Assembly: GCA_024643725.1 (NCBI GenBank)
Contig: JAHEMJ010000015.1
Span: 186,001 to 250,000 of the forward strand
Length of the DNA stretch: 64,000 nt
Origin: Crocinitomicaceae bacterium
GTDB taxonomy: Bacteria > Bacteroidota > Bacteroidia > Flavobacteriales_D > Crocinitomicaceae
Direction: 5' to 3'
In this document: positions 37,073-45,355 of the stretch, one piece after another
How positions within the stretch are numbered: position 1 is the first letter of the stretch
Layout: every line of letters begins with the position of its first letter
The notes under the pieces: model-generated
The model's database searches: none
The model's input: the letters and a program-made list of their open reading frames with translations, nothing else
Told to the model about the DNA's origin: nothing
Program-made: the position numbers and the translations under genes

Positions 37073-37213
37073 ATGAAAACGAAACTTACTTTATTGATCT
37101 GTGTTGCGGTAGTTACAGTTGTATTAGCTTCATGTGGAGCCGGACGCACAGCTAGTTGTGATGCTTATGGTAGCATTCAACAAACAGAAAATTCAGATTT
37201 AGCAGCGAAATAA
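37073..37213 (+). CDS. Small lipoprotein, 46 aa
   Basis: MKTKLTLLICVAVVTVVLASC is a textbook lipoprotein signal (lipobox LASC, Cys21), leaving a mature peptide of only 26 residues, starting CGAGRTASCDAYGS and ending SDLAAK. It has a full ATG-to-TAA frame and lies in the gap between the Omp85-like gene start and pyrF, on the opposite strand of both. Function unknown; mature lipopeptides this small are often abundant envelope components. A TAACTTTA 47 nt upstream (37018-37025) is a partial -7 match. The family is not known to me. Confidence 0.7.
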   Translation: MKTKLTLLICVAVVTVVLASCGAGRTASCDAYGSIQQTENSDLAAK

Positions 37214-37224
37214 GTCACTAAATC

Positions 37225-38040
37225 TTAAAAGTTCCAGCGCTGAACATGCAGAGCCATTTGGTTTTGCATCTTCAGCGCTTCTTTTTTTGCGGCATCCGCA
37301 AAATCCAAACCGGAAGAAGCGTAGATAATTCCACGAGAGGAATTCACCAAAAGTCCACACGTTTCATTTGCTCCATATTTCACCACATCTTCTAGACTTC
37401 CACCCTGCGCTCCAACGCCAGGAACCAAAAAGAAATAATCAGGAGCTAGTTTTCGCACTTCGGCGATATCTTCCGCGCGAGTAGCACCCACAACAAACAT
37501 CATTTTCTCTGAACTTGCCCATTCCATCGATTTGCGCAATACTTGTTCAAACAAAAATCCATTGTCACTTTTTTTCAGTTGAAAGTCCTTTGCTCCCTCA
37601 TTTGAAGTTAAGGCTAATAACACCACCCATTTTCCTTCAAATTGTGTAAACGGCAAAACACTGTCTGAACCCATATAAGGCGCAACGGTTACAGCATCAG
37701 CGTTTAAGGTTTCGAAAAATGTTTTCGCATAGTAAGTGGATGTATTTCCGATGTCACCGCGTTTAGCATCCGCGATGATCATGCATTCTTTCGGGATGTA
37801 ATTGATGGTTTTCTCCAGAGAATCCCATCCTTTTGATCCGTGGCATTCGAAGAATGCTGTATTTGGTTTATAAGCAACCGCGTATGGATGTGTCGCATCG
37901 ATGATGGCTTTGTTGAATTCAAAAATTGGATCGTCAAGGTCCAACAAATGAGCTGGGATTTTTCCCATGTCTGGATCTAATCCAACGCACAAAAAAGATT
38001 CCTTCAAGCGAATTTGAGCCAATAATTCTTGTTTTGTCAT
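37225..38040 (-). CDS. pyrF: Orotidine 5'-phosphate decarboxylase
   Basis: Last step of de novo UMP synthesis, decarboxylating OMP. The 271-residue length and motifs are of the type 2 group: [13 protein letters not shown] near the start, the catalytic [14 protein letters not shown] near residue 90, and [17 protein letters not shown] toward the end, followed by [11 protein letters not shown] for phosphate binding. Its ATG overlaps the prfA stop by 4 nt (ATGA), which points to translational coupling in a two-gene operon. Confidence 0.96.
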   Translation of the reverse strand: MTKQELLAQIRLKESFLCVGLDPDMGKIPAHLLDLDDPIFEFNKAIIDATHPYAVAYKPNTAFFECHGSKGWDSLEKTINYIPKECMIIADAKRGDIGNTSTYYAKTFFETLNADAVTVAPYMGSDSVLPFTQFEGKWVVLLALTSNEGAKDFQLKKSDNGFLFEQVLRKSMEWASSEKMMFVVGATRAEDIAEVRKLAPDYFFLVPGVGAQGGSLEDVVKYGANETCGLLVNSSRGIIYASSGLDFADAAKKEALKMQNQMALHVQRWNF

Positions 38041-39116
38041 AGCGTCTCTCCTTTTAATTTTTCGGCATTTTCGGCCATTTTCAAGGCATCAATCATTTCT
38101 TGGATATCGCCGTTCATGAAGGAACTCAAATTGTACATCGTCTTGTTGATGCGGTGATCCGTAATTCTTCCTTGTGGATAATTGTAGGTTCTGATTTTCG
38201 CAGAACGGTCTCCAGTTGATACCAATGTTTTACGTTGCGCAGCACGTTCGTTGTGCACGCGATCTAATTCTGCTTGGTACAAGCGAGAACGCAATACTGA
38301 AATCGCTTTTTCCAAGTTTTTATGCTGTGATCGTCCATCTTGACATTCCACAACCACTCCTGTTGGAATGTGCGTCAAACGAATCGCGGATTCTGTTTTG
38401 TTAATGTGCTGTCCACCTGCTCCAGATGCACGAAACGTATCTTTTCGCACGTCATTCATGTCGAGGTTGAAATCAACTTCTTCTGCTTCTGGCAATACGG
38501 CAACGGTAATTGCAGATGTGTGCACGCGTCCTTGCGATTCTGTTTCAGGAACACGTTGTACACGGTGAACGCCCGATTCAAATTTCAGCATACCATAAAT
38601 TCCTGCACCAGCCACATCAATGGAAATCTCTTTGTATCCTTTCACTGTCCCTTCGGATGAGTTAATGATTTCATATTGCCATCCCATTTCTTTAAAATAC
38701 ATGGTATACATGCGAAAAACGTCTTCCACGAAAATACACGCTTCGTCTCCACCTGTCCCTGCACGTAATTCAATAATGGCATTTTTATCGTCCTCAGGAT
38801 CTTTCGGAATGAGCATCATTTTAATCTCTTCTTCCATGATCGGACGTTTATTTTCCAATTCATCGATCTCCATCTTCGCCATTTCACGCATTTCGGGATC
38901 GGTCTCTTCTTCCAATAATGCTTTTGAGCTGGATAAATTTCCAAGTACATTTTTATAATCCTTGTACATTTCATCCAAGGGCTCTAAATCGCGGTATTCC
39001 TTATTGAGCTTCACATAACGATCCATATCCGAAATAATATCTGGATCGGTAATCATGGTTCCAACTTCAATAAATCGGTAATGAATTGCTTCTAATTTCG
39101 AAAGTAAATCTGACAT
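38037..39116 (-). CDS. prfA: Peptide chain release factor 1
   Basis: Reads UAA and UAG and releases the finished protein from the ribosome. 359 residues from [15 protein letters not shown]. The codon-reading motif is PET ([14 protein letters not shown]) and the peptidyl-hydrolysis motif is GGQ ([17 protein letters not shown]). I use the ATG at 39116 because the homologous N-terminus starts there and longer versions add non-conserved residues. A near-ideal promoter ends 3 nt before this ATG, so the mRNA may have no leader. The pyrF gene follows with a 4-nt overlap. Confidence 0.96.
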   Translation of the reverse strand: MSDLLSKLEAIHYRFIEVGTMITDPDIISDMDRYVKLNKEYRDLEPLDEMYKDYKNVLGNLSSSKALLEEETDPEMREMAKMEIDELENKRPIMEEEIKMMLIPKDPEDDKNAIIELRAGTGGDEACIFVEDVFRMYTMYFKEMGWQYEIINSSEGTVKGYKEISIDVAGAGIYGMLKFESGVHRVQRVPETESQGRVHTSAITVAVLPEAEEVDFNLDMNDVRKDTFRASGAGGQHINKTESAIRLTHIPTGVVVECQDGRSQHKNLEKAISVLRSRLYQAELDRVHNERAAQRKTLVSTGDRSAKIRTYNYPQGRITDHRINKTMYNLSSFMNGDIQEMIDALKMAENAEKLKGETL

Positions 39117-39119
39117 GAC

Positions 39120-39151
39120 GCAAAGATAAGAAGAACATCTCCGAATCCAAA
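39120..39151 (-). promoter_or_regulatory. Strong promoter for prfA-pyrF
   Basis: Minus strand TTTG (39151-39148), 19-nt gap, then TATCTTTGC (39128-39120): perfect in both elements. The ATG starts at 39116, so transcription should begin at or next to it. Confidence 0.7.
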
Positions 39152-39182
39152 GTAATCCGGAAGGGCATTCGCGAAGGAGCAC

Positions 39183-39210
39183 AAAAAAAGCCAACTGAAA
39201 TCAGTTGGCT
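39183..39210 (-). terminator. Terminator after the ahpC-thioredoxin-DUF6952 operon
   Basis: AGCCAACTGA / TCAGTTGGCT inverted repeat separated by two bases; on the minus strand it is followed by seven T. Confidence 0.8.
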
Positions 39211-39232
39211 CTTCACTCTTTTTTCTTGAAGC

Positions 39233-39487
39233 TTAGTCAATGGAACCTGTCACGCGTTTCATGAACGCATTTAAGGCATCGCGCTTTGCTGTACCGGAGC
39301 GAATATCCTTATGGACCTCTAAAGCTCCTGAATAATTGGATAACAACTCTCCGATCACATCTAATTCCTCGTCCTTAATTCCGGGTGCCTCGATTAAATT
39401 CTCGAGTGTTTCCATCGTTTCAATGACGTAGTCTTCATCGTTTTGTTCGATGAATTCAACAATGTGCTTAATGACTGGTAACCGCAT
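39233..39487 (-). CDS. DUF6952-like small protein, 84 aa
   Basis: An acidic, all-helical protein (MRLPVIKHIVEFIEQNDEDY, with ETLENLIEAPGIKDEELDVI and a basic tail RDALNAFMKRVTGSI). It matches what I remember as DUF6952, found in Bacteroidota beside a thioredoxin and a peroxiredoxin, as here. No cysteine is present, so it is not itself a thiol enzyme. It overlaps the thioredoxin gene by 20 nt and is followed by a terminator. A role as a binding partner or regulator of the redox pair is inference. Confidence 0.7.
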   Translation of the reverse strand: MRLPVIKHIVEFIEQNDEDYVIETMETLENLIEAPGIKDEELDVIGELLSNYSGALEVHKDIRSGTAKRDALNAFMKRVTGSID

Positions 39488-39782
39488 CTAATACTTCTTG
39501 AATGGTTTCTATTTTATTTCCTTGTGCTTCTTTCACCAAGGATCCATTTACGAATCCGGCAAAAGTTGGCAAGTTACTCACGTTTGCAAATTGACGTGAA
39601 TTCGGAAGTTTTTCTGCATCGATGTAATAAAACGCAATGCCTTCATTTTCCTCTGCCATACGCTTGAATTTCGGTTTGGTGATTTTACAATTCCCGCACC
39701 ATGAAGCGCCATATTGCACCATCACTTTGGCGTTACTTGCCAAAAGCTGATCCAAATGATCTTCTGTTAATTCGGTAAACAT
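39468..39782 (-). CDS. Thioredoxin-family protein
   Basis: A 104-residue stand-alone thioredoxin fold without signal peptide, hence cytoplasmic. The active site is CGNC (Cys29/Cys32 in GASWCGNCKITKPKF) rather than the classic CGPC, and the cis-proline loop VSNLPTFAGF is present. It begins 4 nt after the peroxiredoxin gene, so it is probably the dedicated reductant of that peroxiredoxin. Confidence 0.9.
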   Translation of the reverse strand: MFTELTEDHLDQLLASNAKVMVQYGASWCGNCKITKPKFKRMAEENEGIAFYYIDAEKLPNSRQFANVSNLPTFAGFVNGSLVKEAQGNKIETIQEVLDAVTSH

Positions 39783-39786
39783 ATGC

Positions 39787-40407
39787 TTAGTGTTTGCTTA
39801 AGTAATCAGCTACTCCGTTGCGTGTCGCATTCATGGCATCTTTACCTTCTTCCCAGTTTGCTGGACAAACTTCACCGTGTTGTTGTACGTGTGTGAAAGC
39901 ATCGATCAAACGAATGTATTCATGAACGTTACGTCCTACAGGGAAGTGATTCACTGACTCGTGAAATACCATTCCTGTCTCATCCAATAAGTAAGTTGCA
40001 CGGTAAGGCACGTTATCACCTACTGAATCCTCATCAAACATATCGTAATCTAAAATACCTAATTCCATTGCTAAGTTGCGCGTTGAATCCGCGATTAACG
40101 GGAATTTCACTCCTTCGATTCCTCCATTGTCTTTCGCTGTGTTCAACCAAGCAAAGTGTACTTCAGCCGTGTCACAAGAAGCACCGATAACGATGGTATT
40201 TCTTTTTGCAAATTCAGCCGCAGCTTCTTGAAAAGCGTGAATTTCTGTTGGACAAACAAATGTAAAGTCTTTTGGATACCAAAAAAGTACCACTTTCTTT
40301 TTGTTCTCTACTGCTTGTTGAAGAACGTTGATTTGAAATGCATCTCCCATTTCATCGATTGCTTTGACAGTTACGTCTGGAAATTTCTTTCCTACAAATG
40401 TTGACAT
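39787..40407 (-). CDS. ahpC: AhpC/Prx1-type peroxiredoxin
   Basis: Thiol peroxidase reducing hydrogen peroxide and organic hydroperoxides. Of 206 residues, the peroxidatic Cys52 lies in FTFVCPTEIHAF and the resolving Cys181 in GEVCPANWEEG, making it a typical 2-Cys enzyme. No AhpF gene is adjacent; the thioredoxin 4 nt downstream likely recycles it. The gene faces a divergent oxyR, the expected peroxide-sensing activator, with a perfect palindrome and TAACTTTG -7 candidates in between. Confidence 0.95.
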   Translation of the reverse strand: MSTFVGKKFPDVTVKAIDEMGDAFQINVLQQAVENKKKVVLFWYPKDFTFVCPTEIHAFQEAAAEFAKRNTIVIGASCDTAEVHFAWLNTAKDNGGIEGVKFPLIADSTRNLAMELGILDYDMFDEDSVGDNVPYRATYLLDETGMVFHESVNHFPVGRNVHEYIRLIDAFTHVQQHGEVCPANWEEGKDAMNATRNGVADYLSKH

Positions 40408-40442
40408 ATAAAATAATTTAATTTGGTTACTAATTGATTATA

Positions 40443-40470
40443 CAAAGTTAAAGCTAAATGGTTTGCCAAA
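40443..40470 (-). promoter_or_regulatory. Candidate ahpC promoter
   Basis: Minus strand TTTG (40470-40467), a short 16-nt gap, then TAACTTTG (40450-40443). A second copy of ACAAAGTTA on the plus strand (40496-40504) gives another minus-strand TAACTTTG, farther from the gene. The short spacer is what one expects for an activator-dependent promoter. Confidence 0.4.
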
Positions 40471-40472
40471 CC
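40460..40472. promoter_or_regulatory. Palindrome in the oxyR-ahpC gap, possible OxyR operator
   Basis: GGTTTGCCAAACC is a perfect 13-base dyad around a central C and overlaps the candidate -33 element of ahpC. Position and symmetry suggest a regulator-binding site; OxyR as the binder is inference. Confidence 0.4.
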
Positions 40473-40563
40473 CGATAATCTCTTGTTTTGTTGGGACAAA
40501 GTTACGCCCCAAATAACCATCTATTTATTCAATATATTTTATATTTACATAGATTTTATTTAT

Positions 40564-41484
40564 ATGATATCCATTCAGCAAATGCAGTACATTGTTGTTC
40601 TCAGTGAAGAACGGCAATTTCAACGGGCAAGTGAGCGTTGTTTTGTCACGCAGCCGACACTTTCCATGCAAATTAAAAAAGCCGAGGAACAATTGGGTTA
40701 TTTGGTTTTCGATCGTGAATCCAGTCCGCTTCGTTTGACACCAGCCGGTGAAAAACTCATTCCCATTCTTCGGGAATTACTCAGCGAGAATGAGAAAATC
40801 AAATGGCTTTCTGAGCAAATGAAAGGCAACGTAAAGGAAGAAATCCGTTTAGGCATTATCCCAACTGTTGCATGTTACTTGATTCCTTCACTTTTCAGTG
40901 AGTGGCAAAGTACGTTTGACAACATCAAATTGAGCATCCACGAAATGAAAACCACAGAGGTCCTCGAGGCACTCGAGCGGAAGGAAATTGATCTGGGCAT
41001 TATTGCTGGTCCGCATCTCGATCAACGTTTGCGCACCATTCCTTTATTTCAAGAGGAAATTTTCGTTTATGCACCGGCGTTGAGTGGAACAACGGTTTCA
41101 ATGGCTGACTTACAACAAATGCATCCTTGGTTATTGAACCAAGGTAATTGTTTGCGCACACAGATGGTACATTTCTGTCAGTTAAAGGAATTCACTCCAA
41201 TCAACGAATGGAACTACGAAGGCGGTAATCTACCATTAATTATCGAAATGGTTGATCGCAATGGTGGTTACACCTTGATTCCTTCCAATTATTCACTCTC
41301 TCCAACACAACAAGAAGGAATAAAAACGATTTCTGACCTTGGAGCCGCACCAGCACGAGAGATTATTGCTCTTTGTTCGAATCGCAGCGCAAAAATGCAA
41401 GGAATGGAAGCTTTGGCTCGTAGCATTCAATTCGCATACGGAAATCCCAAACAGAAATCGCTACAGGTACTTGATTGGAAATAA
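40564..41484 (+). CDS. oxyR: Peroxide-sensing LysR-type activator OxyR
   Basis: Transcription activator that switches on peroxide-defence genes. An N-terminal winged helix-turn-helix (MISIQQMQYIVVLSEERQFQRASE, with FVTQPTLSMQIKKAEEQLG as recognition region) precedes a two-lobe sensor domain. Cys196 and Cys205 in GNCLRTQMVHFC align with the redox pair Cys199/Cys208 of E. coli OxyR, nine residues apart. I chose the ATG at 40564 giving 306 residues; the upstream extension is hydrophobic and non-conserved. It is divergent from ahpC and ends in a bidirectional terminator. Confidence 0.93.
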   Translation: MISIQQMQYIVVLSEERQFQRASERCFVTQPTLSMQIKKAEEQLGYLVFDRESSPLRLTPAGEKLIPILRELLSENEKIKWLSEQMKGNVKEEIRLGIIPTVACYLIPSLFSEWQSTFDNIKLSIHEMKTTEVLEALERKEIDLGIIAGPHLDQRLRTIPLFQEEIFVYAPALSGTTVSMADLQQMHPWLLNQGNCLRTQMVHFCQLKEFTPINEWNYEGGNLPLIIEMVDRNGGYTLIPSNYSLSPTQQEGIKTISDLGAAPAREIIALCSNRSAKMQGMEALARSIQFAYGNPKQKSLQVLDWK

Positions 41485-41512
41485 AAAAGGGGTGAATTGC
41501 TTCACCCCTTTT
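41485..41512. terminator. Bidirectional terminator between oxyR and tig
   Basis: AAAAGGGGTGAA / TTCACCCCTTTT, a perfect 12-bp stem with the 4-base loop TTGC, and A/T runs on both sides. Confidence 0.9.
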
Positions 41513-41533
41513 ACGATCTTATTGCGTGTTCCT

Positions 41534-42886
41534 TTATTGAGCTGATGCCAATTTAATGAAATCATCGTATTTCACTTCTTTTTTCACCAAGTTCACTGAT
41601 GACTTAAAGAAGTCTGTCAATTTTTGCTCTGCTAAACGATCGTAAATACCGTTTGCTTGTTCTTTGTTTTGCAACAAACGAGCAGCTGTTTCTGTCAATT
41701 CTTGATCATCCGGTGCTGGTAATCCGTATTGTGCGTAATTCCCAACCAACAATCCTTTCGTGAAATCCATCACTTCTTGGTTTGTTAATTGAATGTTGTT
41801 ATCCTTGAAAATACGCGTTTGAATCAATTGCCATTTCAAGGACTTTAAGTAGGCATCAAATTCCGCTGCGATTTCTTCATCTGTTACTGGTTTTTCGGAA
41901 GAAACTTGAATCCATCTTTTCAAAAATGTTTCAGGGAAGGCCATTTTCGTTTCTTCTACCAAGTGATTGTAGACGTTGCGTGTAAAAATGCGGTCTGTAT
42001 CTTCGGCAAACATACGTGTCAAATCAGCGGAGATGCGTGCATGTAATTCCTCTTCTGTTTTCACTTCTTCAGCGAACAACTTCGTATACAATTCCTCATT
42101 TAAATCAGCCATTTCCATGCGCTTCACATCAGAAATAGTGAATTGGAAAGCGGACTTCATATCAGCCATCGCTTCTTCTGAAATCCCTAATAACGCTGCA
42201 CAATCTTTATCGTCTTTGGAAACAATTTTCGGATCCAAATCAATGGTGTCGTTTACTTTTTTTCCTTTCAACGCTTTGATTCCTGCTTTGTTTTCCAAGA
42301 ACTCCATTGAAATGGTTGTTGAATGAGAAATACCATCTGTATTGATGGTTCCATCGGCATTTTTCTCTTCAAATTTCCCCATGACCATGTCTTTGTCACC
42401 AACGACATCCGAAGAAACTAATTTACCATAACGACGACGTAAATCTTCCACTTGCTTATTAATCAAGTCTTTATCGATTTTCACTGTCGCGTAATCAAAT
42501 TTTGATTTTGCATTAATGGGTAATTCGAATGCTGGACTATATCCAATTTCGAAAGAGAATTCGAAGCTATCTGGTTGTTCAAAGCTTCCTGTCATTCCTT
42601 CTCCCTCTTTTGGAATTGGATTTCCAAGAATATCCAATTTTTCGTCCAAAATGTATTTGTATAAAGCGTCATTCGTCAACTTGTTCAGTTCTTCCGCTAA
42701 TACGGATCTTCCAACTTGTTTTTGAATCAATCCCATTGGGACATGTCCAGGACGGAATCCAGGGATTTTCGCTGTTTTTCTGTATTTATCCAATGCAGCT
42801 TTCACTTTTCCTTGATAATCTTCTGGAGCAATGTTCACTTTCAGGATGGCATTCTGTGCATCTACTTCTTGACGAGTAATGTTCAT
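41534..42886 (-). CDS. tig: Trigger factor chaperone
   Basis: Ribosome-bound chaperone for nascent chains. The N-terminal ribosome-binding domain (residues 1-120) has a GFRPGHVPMGLI signature near 45, equivalent to the GFRxGKxP loop that docks on L23. A diverged middle domain where FKBP-type prolyl isomerase lies in E. coli and a long helical C-terminal chaperone domain follow. The 450 residues are normal for the family in Bacteroidota. Monocistronic by context: terminators lie on both sides. Confidence 0.94.
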   Translation of the reverse strand: MNITRQEVDAQNAILKVNIAPEDYQGKVKAALDKYRKTAKIPGFRPGHVPMGLIQKQVGRSVLAEELNKLTNDALYKYILDEKLDILGNPIPKEGEGMTGSFEQPDSFEFSFEIGYSPAFELPINAKSKFDYATVKIDKDLINKQVEDLRRRYGKLVSSDVVGDKDMVMGKFEEKNADGTINTDGISHSTTISMEFLENKAGIKALKGKKVNDTIDLDPKIVSKDDKDCAALLGISEEAMADMKSAFQFTISDVKRMEMADLNEELYTKLFAEEVKTEEELHARISADLTRMFAEDTDRIFTRNVYNHLVEETKMAFPETFLKRWIQVSSEKPVTDEEIAAEFDAYLKSLKWQLIQTRIFKDNNIQLTNQEVMDFTKGLLVGNYAQYGLPAPDDQELTETAARLLQNKEQANGIYDRLAEQKLTDFFKSSVNLVKKEVKYDDFIKLASAQ

Positions 42887-42915
42887 TTTATTGTTTTTTA
42901 GTCAATTTACTACTT

Positions 42916-42950
42916 AAAAAAAAAGGCCTCGTTACACCAACGAGACCTTT
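42916..42950 (-). terminator. Terminator for the tRNA-Leu transcript
   Basis: Minus strand stem AAAGGTCTCGTT / AACGAGGCCTTT (one G-T pair, 5-base loop) followed by a run of T. It starts 3 nt beyond the tRNA 3' end. Confidence 0.85.
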
Positions 42951-42952
42951 CG

Positions 42953-43034
42953 TGCGGATGGAGGGACTCGAACCCGCACACCTCTCGGCACCAGATCCTA
43001 AGTCTGGCGTGTCTACCAATTTCACCACATCCGC
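42953..43034 (-). tRNA. tRNA-Leu (anticodon UAG)
   Basis: An 82-nt cloverleaf on the minus strand. Acceptor arms GCGGATG and CATCCGC pair, with discriminator A. The anticodon arm is CCAGA-CTTAGGA-TCTGG, giving anticodon TAG. A long variable arm (TGCCGAGAGGTGTG region) confirms class II, as for Leu, and the T arm contains GGTTCGAGTCC. CCA is not encoded. Confidence 0.95.
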
Positions 43035-43097
43035 AATTATTTGTATTCAAAAGGTTCTTTTACCCTCGCCCTACAATGTTTCCATCGTAATTGGGTT

Positions 43098-43106
43098 GCA
43101 AAGATA
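43098..43106 (-). promoter_or_regulatory. -7 element for tRNA-Leu
   Basis: Minus strand TATCTTTGC, identical to the elements before gltX and prfA, 63 nt before the mature tRNA 5' end; the leader would be removed by RNase P. A TTTC sits where the -33 element should be. Confidence 0.6.
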
Positions 43107-43142
43107 AAGCTAATTTTTTAAAATGAAAGTTTCGTGGGAAAA

Positions 43143-43910
43143 TTATCTTCTTTTTTCCTGCATCGCTGTTCGGATTTCCTTCATAAACTCGGAAGCGTAT
43201 ACAAAACTGAGTATTTCTGGATTTTCCGTTGTGATAATGGAATCTTTGTCCCCACTCCACCATTTCTTACCTTGATAAATGAACAAGATATTTTGACCAA
43301 TTTCAATCACACTATTCATGTCATGTGTGATGACTACTGTCGTTATATTAAACTCCGCAGTAATGTCTTTGATCAATCCGTCAATAACGATCGATGTTTT
43401 TGGATCTAGTCCAGAATTTGGCTCATCGCAGAATAAGTACTTTGGATTCATGGAAATGGCACGTGCAATCCCGATGCGCTTTTGCATTCCACCGCTACAT
43501 TCTGCCGGAAACAATTTATTTCTCCCGGTCAAATTCACACGATCCAAACAAAAATCGACGCGTTTTTGCATTTCTCCTTTCGTCATATTCGTAAACATCG
43601 TCAAAGGAAACATGATGTTTTCCTCCACTGTCATGGAATCAAACAAGGCAACACCTTGAAACAACATTCCAATTTCTTCGCGGATTTGGCTACGTTCAAA
43701 GCGTTCCATGCTGGTAAAATCCCTTCCGTCAAACAAAATTTGTCCTTCATCGACTTCGTATAAACCAACCATGCATTTCGCTAAAACCGATTTTCCTTGT
43801 CCTGATTGTCCAATGACTAAATTGACTTTTCCTTTCTCAAATTGATGGTTAATGTCGAACAATACTTGTTGACCATAAAACGATTTGTTGACGTTTTTTA
43901 CTTCAATCAT
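43143..43910 (-). CDS. mlaF: ABC transporter ATPase, MlaF type
   Basis: ATPase of an MlaFE-type lipid transporter that helps keep outer-membrane lipid asymmetry. 255 residues with Walker A GQSGQGKS, signature ECSGGMQKR, Walker B LFCDEPNSGLDP and switch His in VITHDM. The C-terminal extension after the ABC core is characteristic of MlaF relatives. Its ATG overlaps the mlaE stop by 4 nt. No mlaD, mlaC or mlaB gene is adjacent. Confidence 0.88.
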   Translation of the reverse strand: MIEVKNVNKSFYGQQVLFDINHQFEKGKVNLVIGQSGQGKSVLAKCMVGLYEVDEGQILFDGRDFTSMERFERSQIREEIGMLFQGVALFDSMTVEENIMFPLTMFTNMTKGEMQKRVDFCLDRVNLTGRNKLFPAECSGGMQKRIGIARAISMNPKYLFCDEPNSGLDPKTSIVIDGLIKDITAEFNITTVVITHDMNSVIEIGQNILFIYQGKKWWSGDKDSIITTENPEILSFVYASEFMKEIRTAMQEKRR

Positions 43911-44650
43911 GACAACAATAATAATTGTGTTAATATGAAGTTCGCCACCAAAATAGCGATGCTACTACTCACAACCGCTTGTGTCGATGATTTCCCCACG
44001 TTGATTGATCCACCTTTCACATAGTATCCATAAAATGAAGATACGGACACAATTAAGAATCCAAAGACAACAGTTTTTGTCAAGGCGTATGTGATGTGGA
44101 ATGGATTAAAAAAAGCGCGTAAACCTAAAACATACGTTTCAGTTGTTGTCAAATCAGAAATCATCAAGGACATCCATCCACCCAGCATACTTAAGGCCAT
44201 GGAGAAAATAATGAGGATGGGGAAAAATAAAATAGCCGCAACGATTTTTGGCAATACCAAATGATTCAAGGAATTGACCCCCATGATTTCCAAGGCATCA
44301 ATTTGTTCAGTTACGCGCATCGTTCCAATTTCAGATGCCACATTTGACCCCACTTTTCCTGCCAAAATCAAGGAAATAATTGTCGGTGAAAATTCGAGAA
44401 TGGTACTGGATTGCGTAATGTATCCAACCGTGTACTTTGGTAAAAGCGGATTGGACATATTCGATGCCGTTTGTAAGGCGATCACTCCTCCAATAAACGT
44501 AGACATCAGTCCAACAATCGGCAAGGAGCTAATGCCAATGTTATCTAACTCATTGAACAAGCGTGAAAAGAAAATCTTCCACTTTTTCGGTCTCGTAAAG
44601 ACCATTGTCAACATGAGCGTATACTTTCCTATGTTCGATAACCAATTCAC
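43907..44650 (-). CDS. mlaE: MlaE-type permease
   Basis: Integral membrane partner of the ATPase gene that follows. 247 residues with five or six hydrophobic spans and the MlaE-family coupling region around LVLPKIVAAILFFPILIIFS and EIGTMRVTEQIDALEIMGV. The start is a GTG (44650); the hydrophobic protein then begins MNWLSNIGKYTLML. It is divergent from the SprT-like gene with adjacent starts. Confidence 0.88.
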   Translation of the reverse strand: MNWLSNIGKYTLMLTMVFTRPKKWKIFFSRLFNELDNIGISSLPIVGLMSTFIGGVIALQTASNMSNPLLPKYTVGYITQSSTILEFSPTIISLILAGKVGSNVASEIGTMRVTEQIDALEIMGVNSLNHLVLPKIVAAILFFPILIIFSMALSMLGGWMSLMISDLTTTETYVLGLRAFFNPFHITYALTKTVVFGFLIVSVSSFYGYYVKGGSINVGKSSTQAVVSSSIAILVANFILTQLLLLS

Positions 44651-44722
44651 GTGGCTAAGTTACGTATATTTTCTAAGTGCTCGGAGGGAGATATTTGTTT
44701 GATTTTGTTTTTAACTTTGTTC

Positions 44723-45355
44723 GTGACTATTTCAAAGCGAGAACAATTTATAAAAACCTTAAATCGATTTGCCCCGGAAGTATTTACGGAGTATCTAACC
44801 GATTTAATCCTTGCTGCGAAAGTGACCTTTAAAATCGTACCTGGCCGCAGTACAAAATTGGGCGATTTCCGTGTAAAGCAAGGACAAGAAAAACCAACAA
44901 TTACGGTCAACGGCGACTTGAATCCATACTCTTTCCTTGTTACAGCCATTCATGAGTTGGCACATTTGGAAGCTTTTCGCGATCATGGCATGCGCATTCA
45001 AGCACACGGAATCGAGTGGAAACAAGCCTATCGACGCTTGATGGAGCCCGTTTTATTAAGTAAACAATTACCCGTAGATGTTGAAAAAGCACTTTGGAAA
45101 AACTTCACCAATACCAAGGCATCCTCTTGCACTGACTTACAACTGAGTCGAACATTGAAGCAATTTGACGTAAAACAAGGAACAACTTTAGAGGAAATTC
45201 CGCATAAAAGCACCTTTCATTTAAATGGAAAATCATTTGAGAAAGGCTTACTGCGTAGAAGTCGTTATCTTTGCACTGAATTAAAAACGGGAAAACCGTA
45301 TTTAGTTCATGCGTTAGCAACCGTTGAAATCATCGAAAAATATGAGCACAAATAA
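44723..45355 (+). CDS. SprT-like metallopeptidase-fold protein
   Basis: A zinc-metalloprotease-like protein of about 210 residues with the metal-binding helix AIHELAHLEAF (HExxH) near residue 80-90 and a following HGIEWKQAYRRLM that supplies the third His, as in SprT/Spartan. The frame stays open upstream to a GTG at 44651, but that extra stretch is hydrophobic and non-conserved; I prefer the GTG at 44723 just before ISKREQFIKTLNRF. Substrate unknown; DNA-protein crosslink repair is known only for eukaryotic Spartan. It overlaps the next gene by 14 nt. Confidence 0.78.
   Translation: MTISKREQFIKTLNRFAPEVFTEYLTDLILAAKVTFKIVPGRSTKLGDFRVKQGQEKPTITVNGDLNPYSFLVTAIHELAHLEAFRDHGMRIQAHGIEWKQAYRRLMEPVLLSKQLPVDVEKALWKNFTNTKASSCTDLQLSRTLKQFDVKQGTTLEEIPHKSTFHLNGKSFEKGLLRRSRYLCTELKTGKPYLVHALATVEIIEKYEHK

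Noticed and set aside
38540..38560. PET in place of E. coli PAT in release factor 1
   Set aside because: As I recall it also occurs in Bacillus RF1; the middle residue varies in the family and does not suggest altered codon reading.
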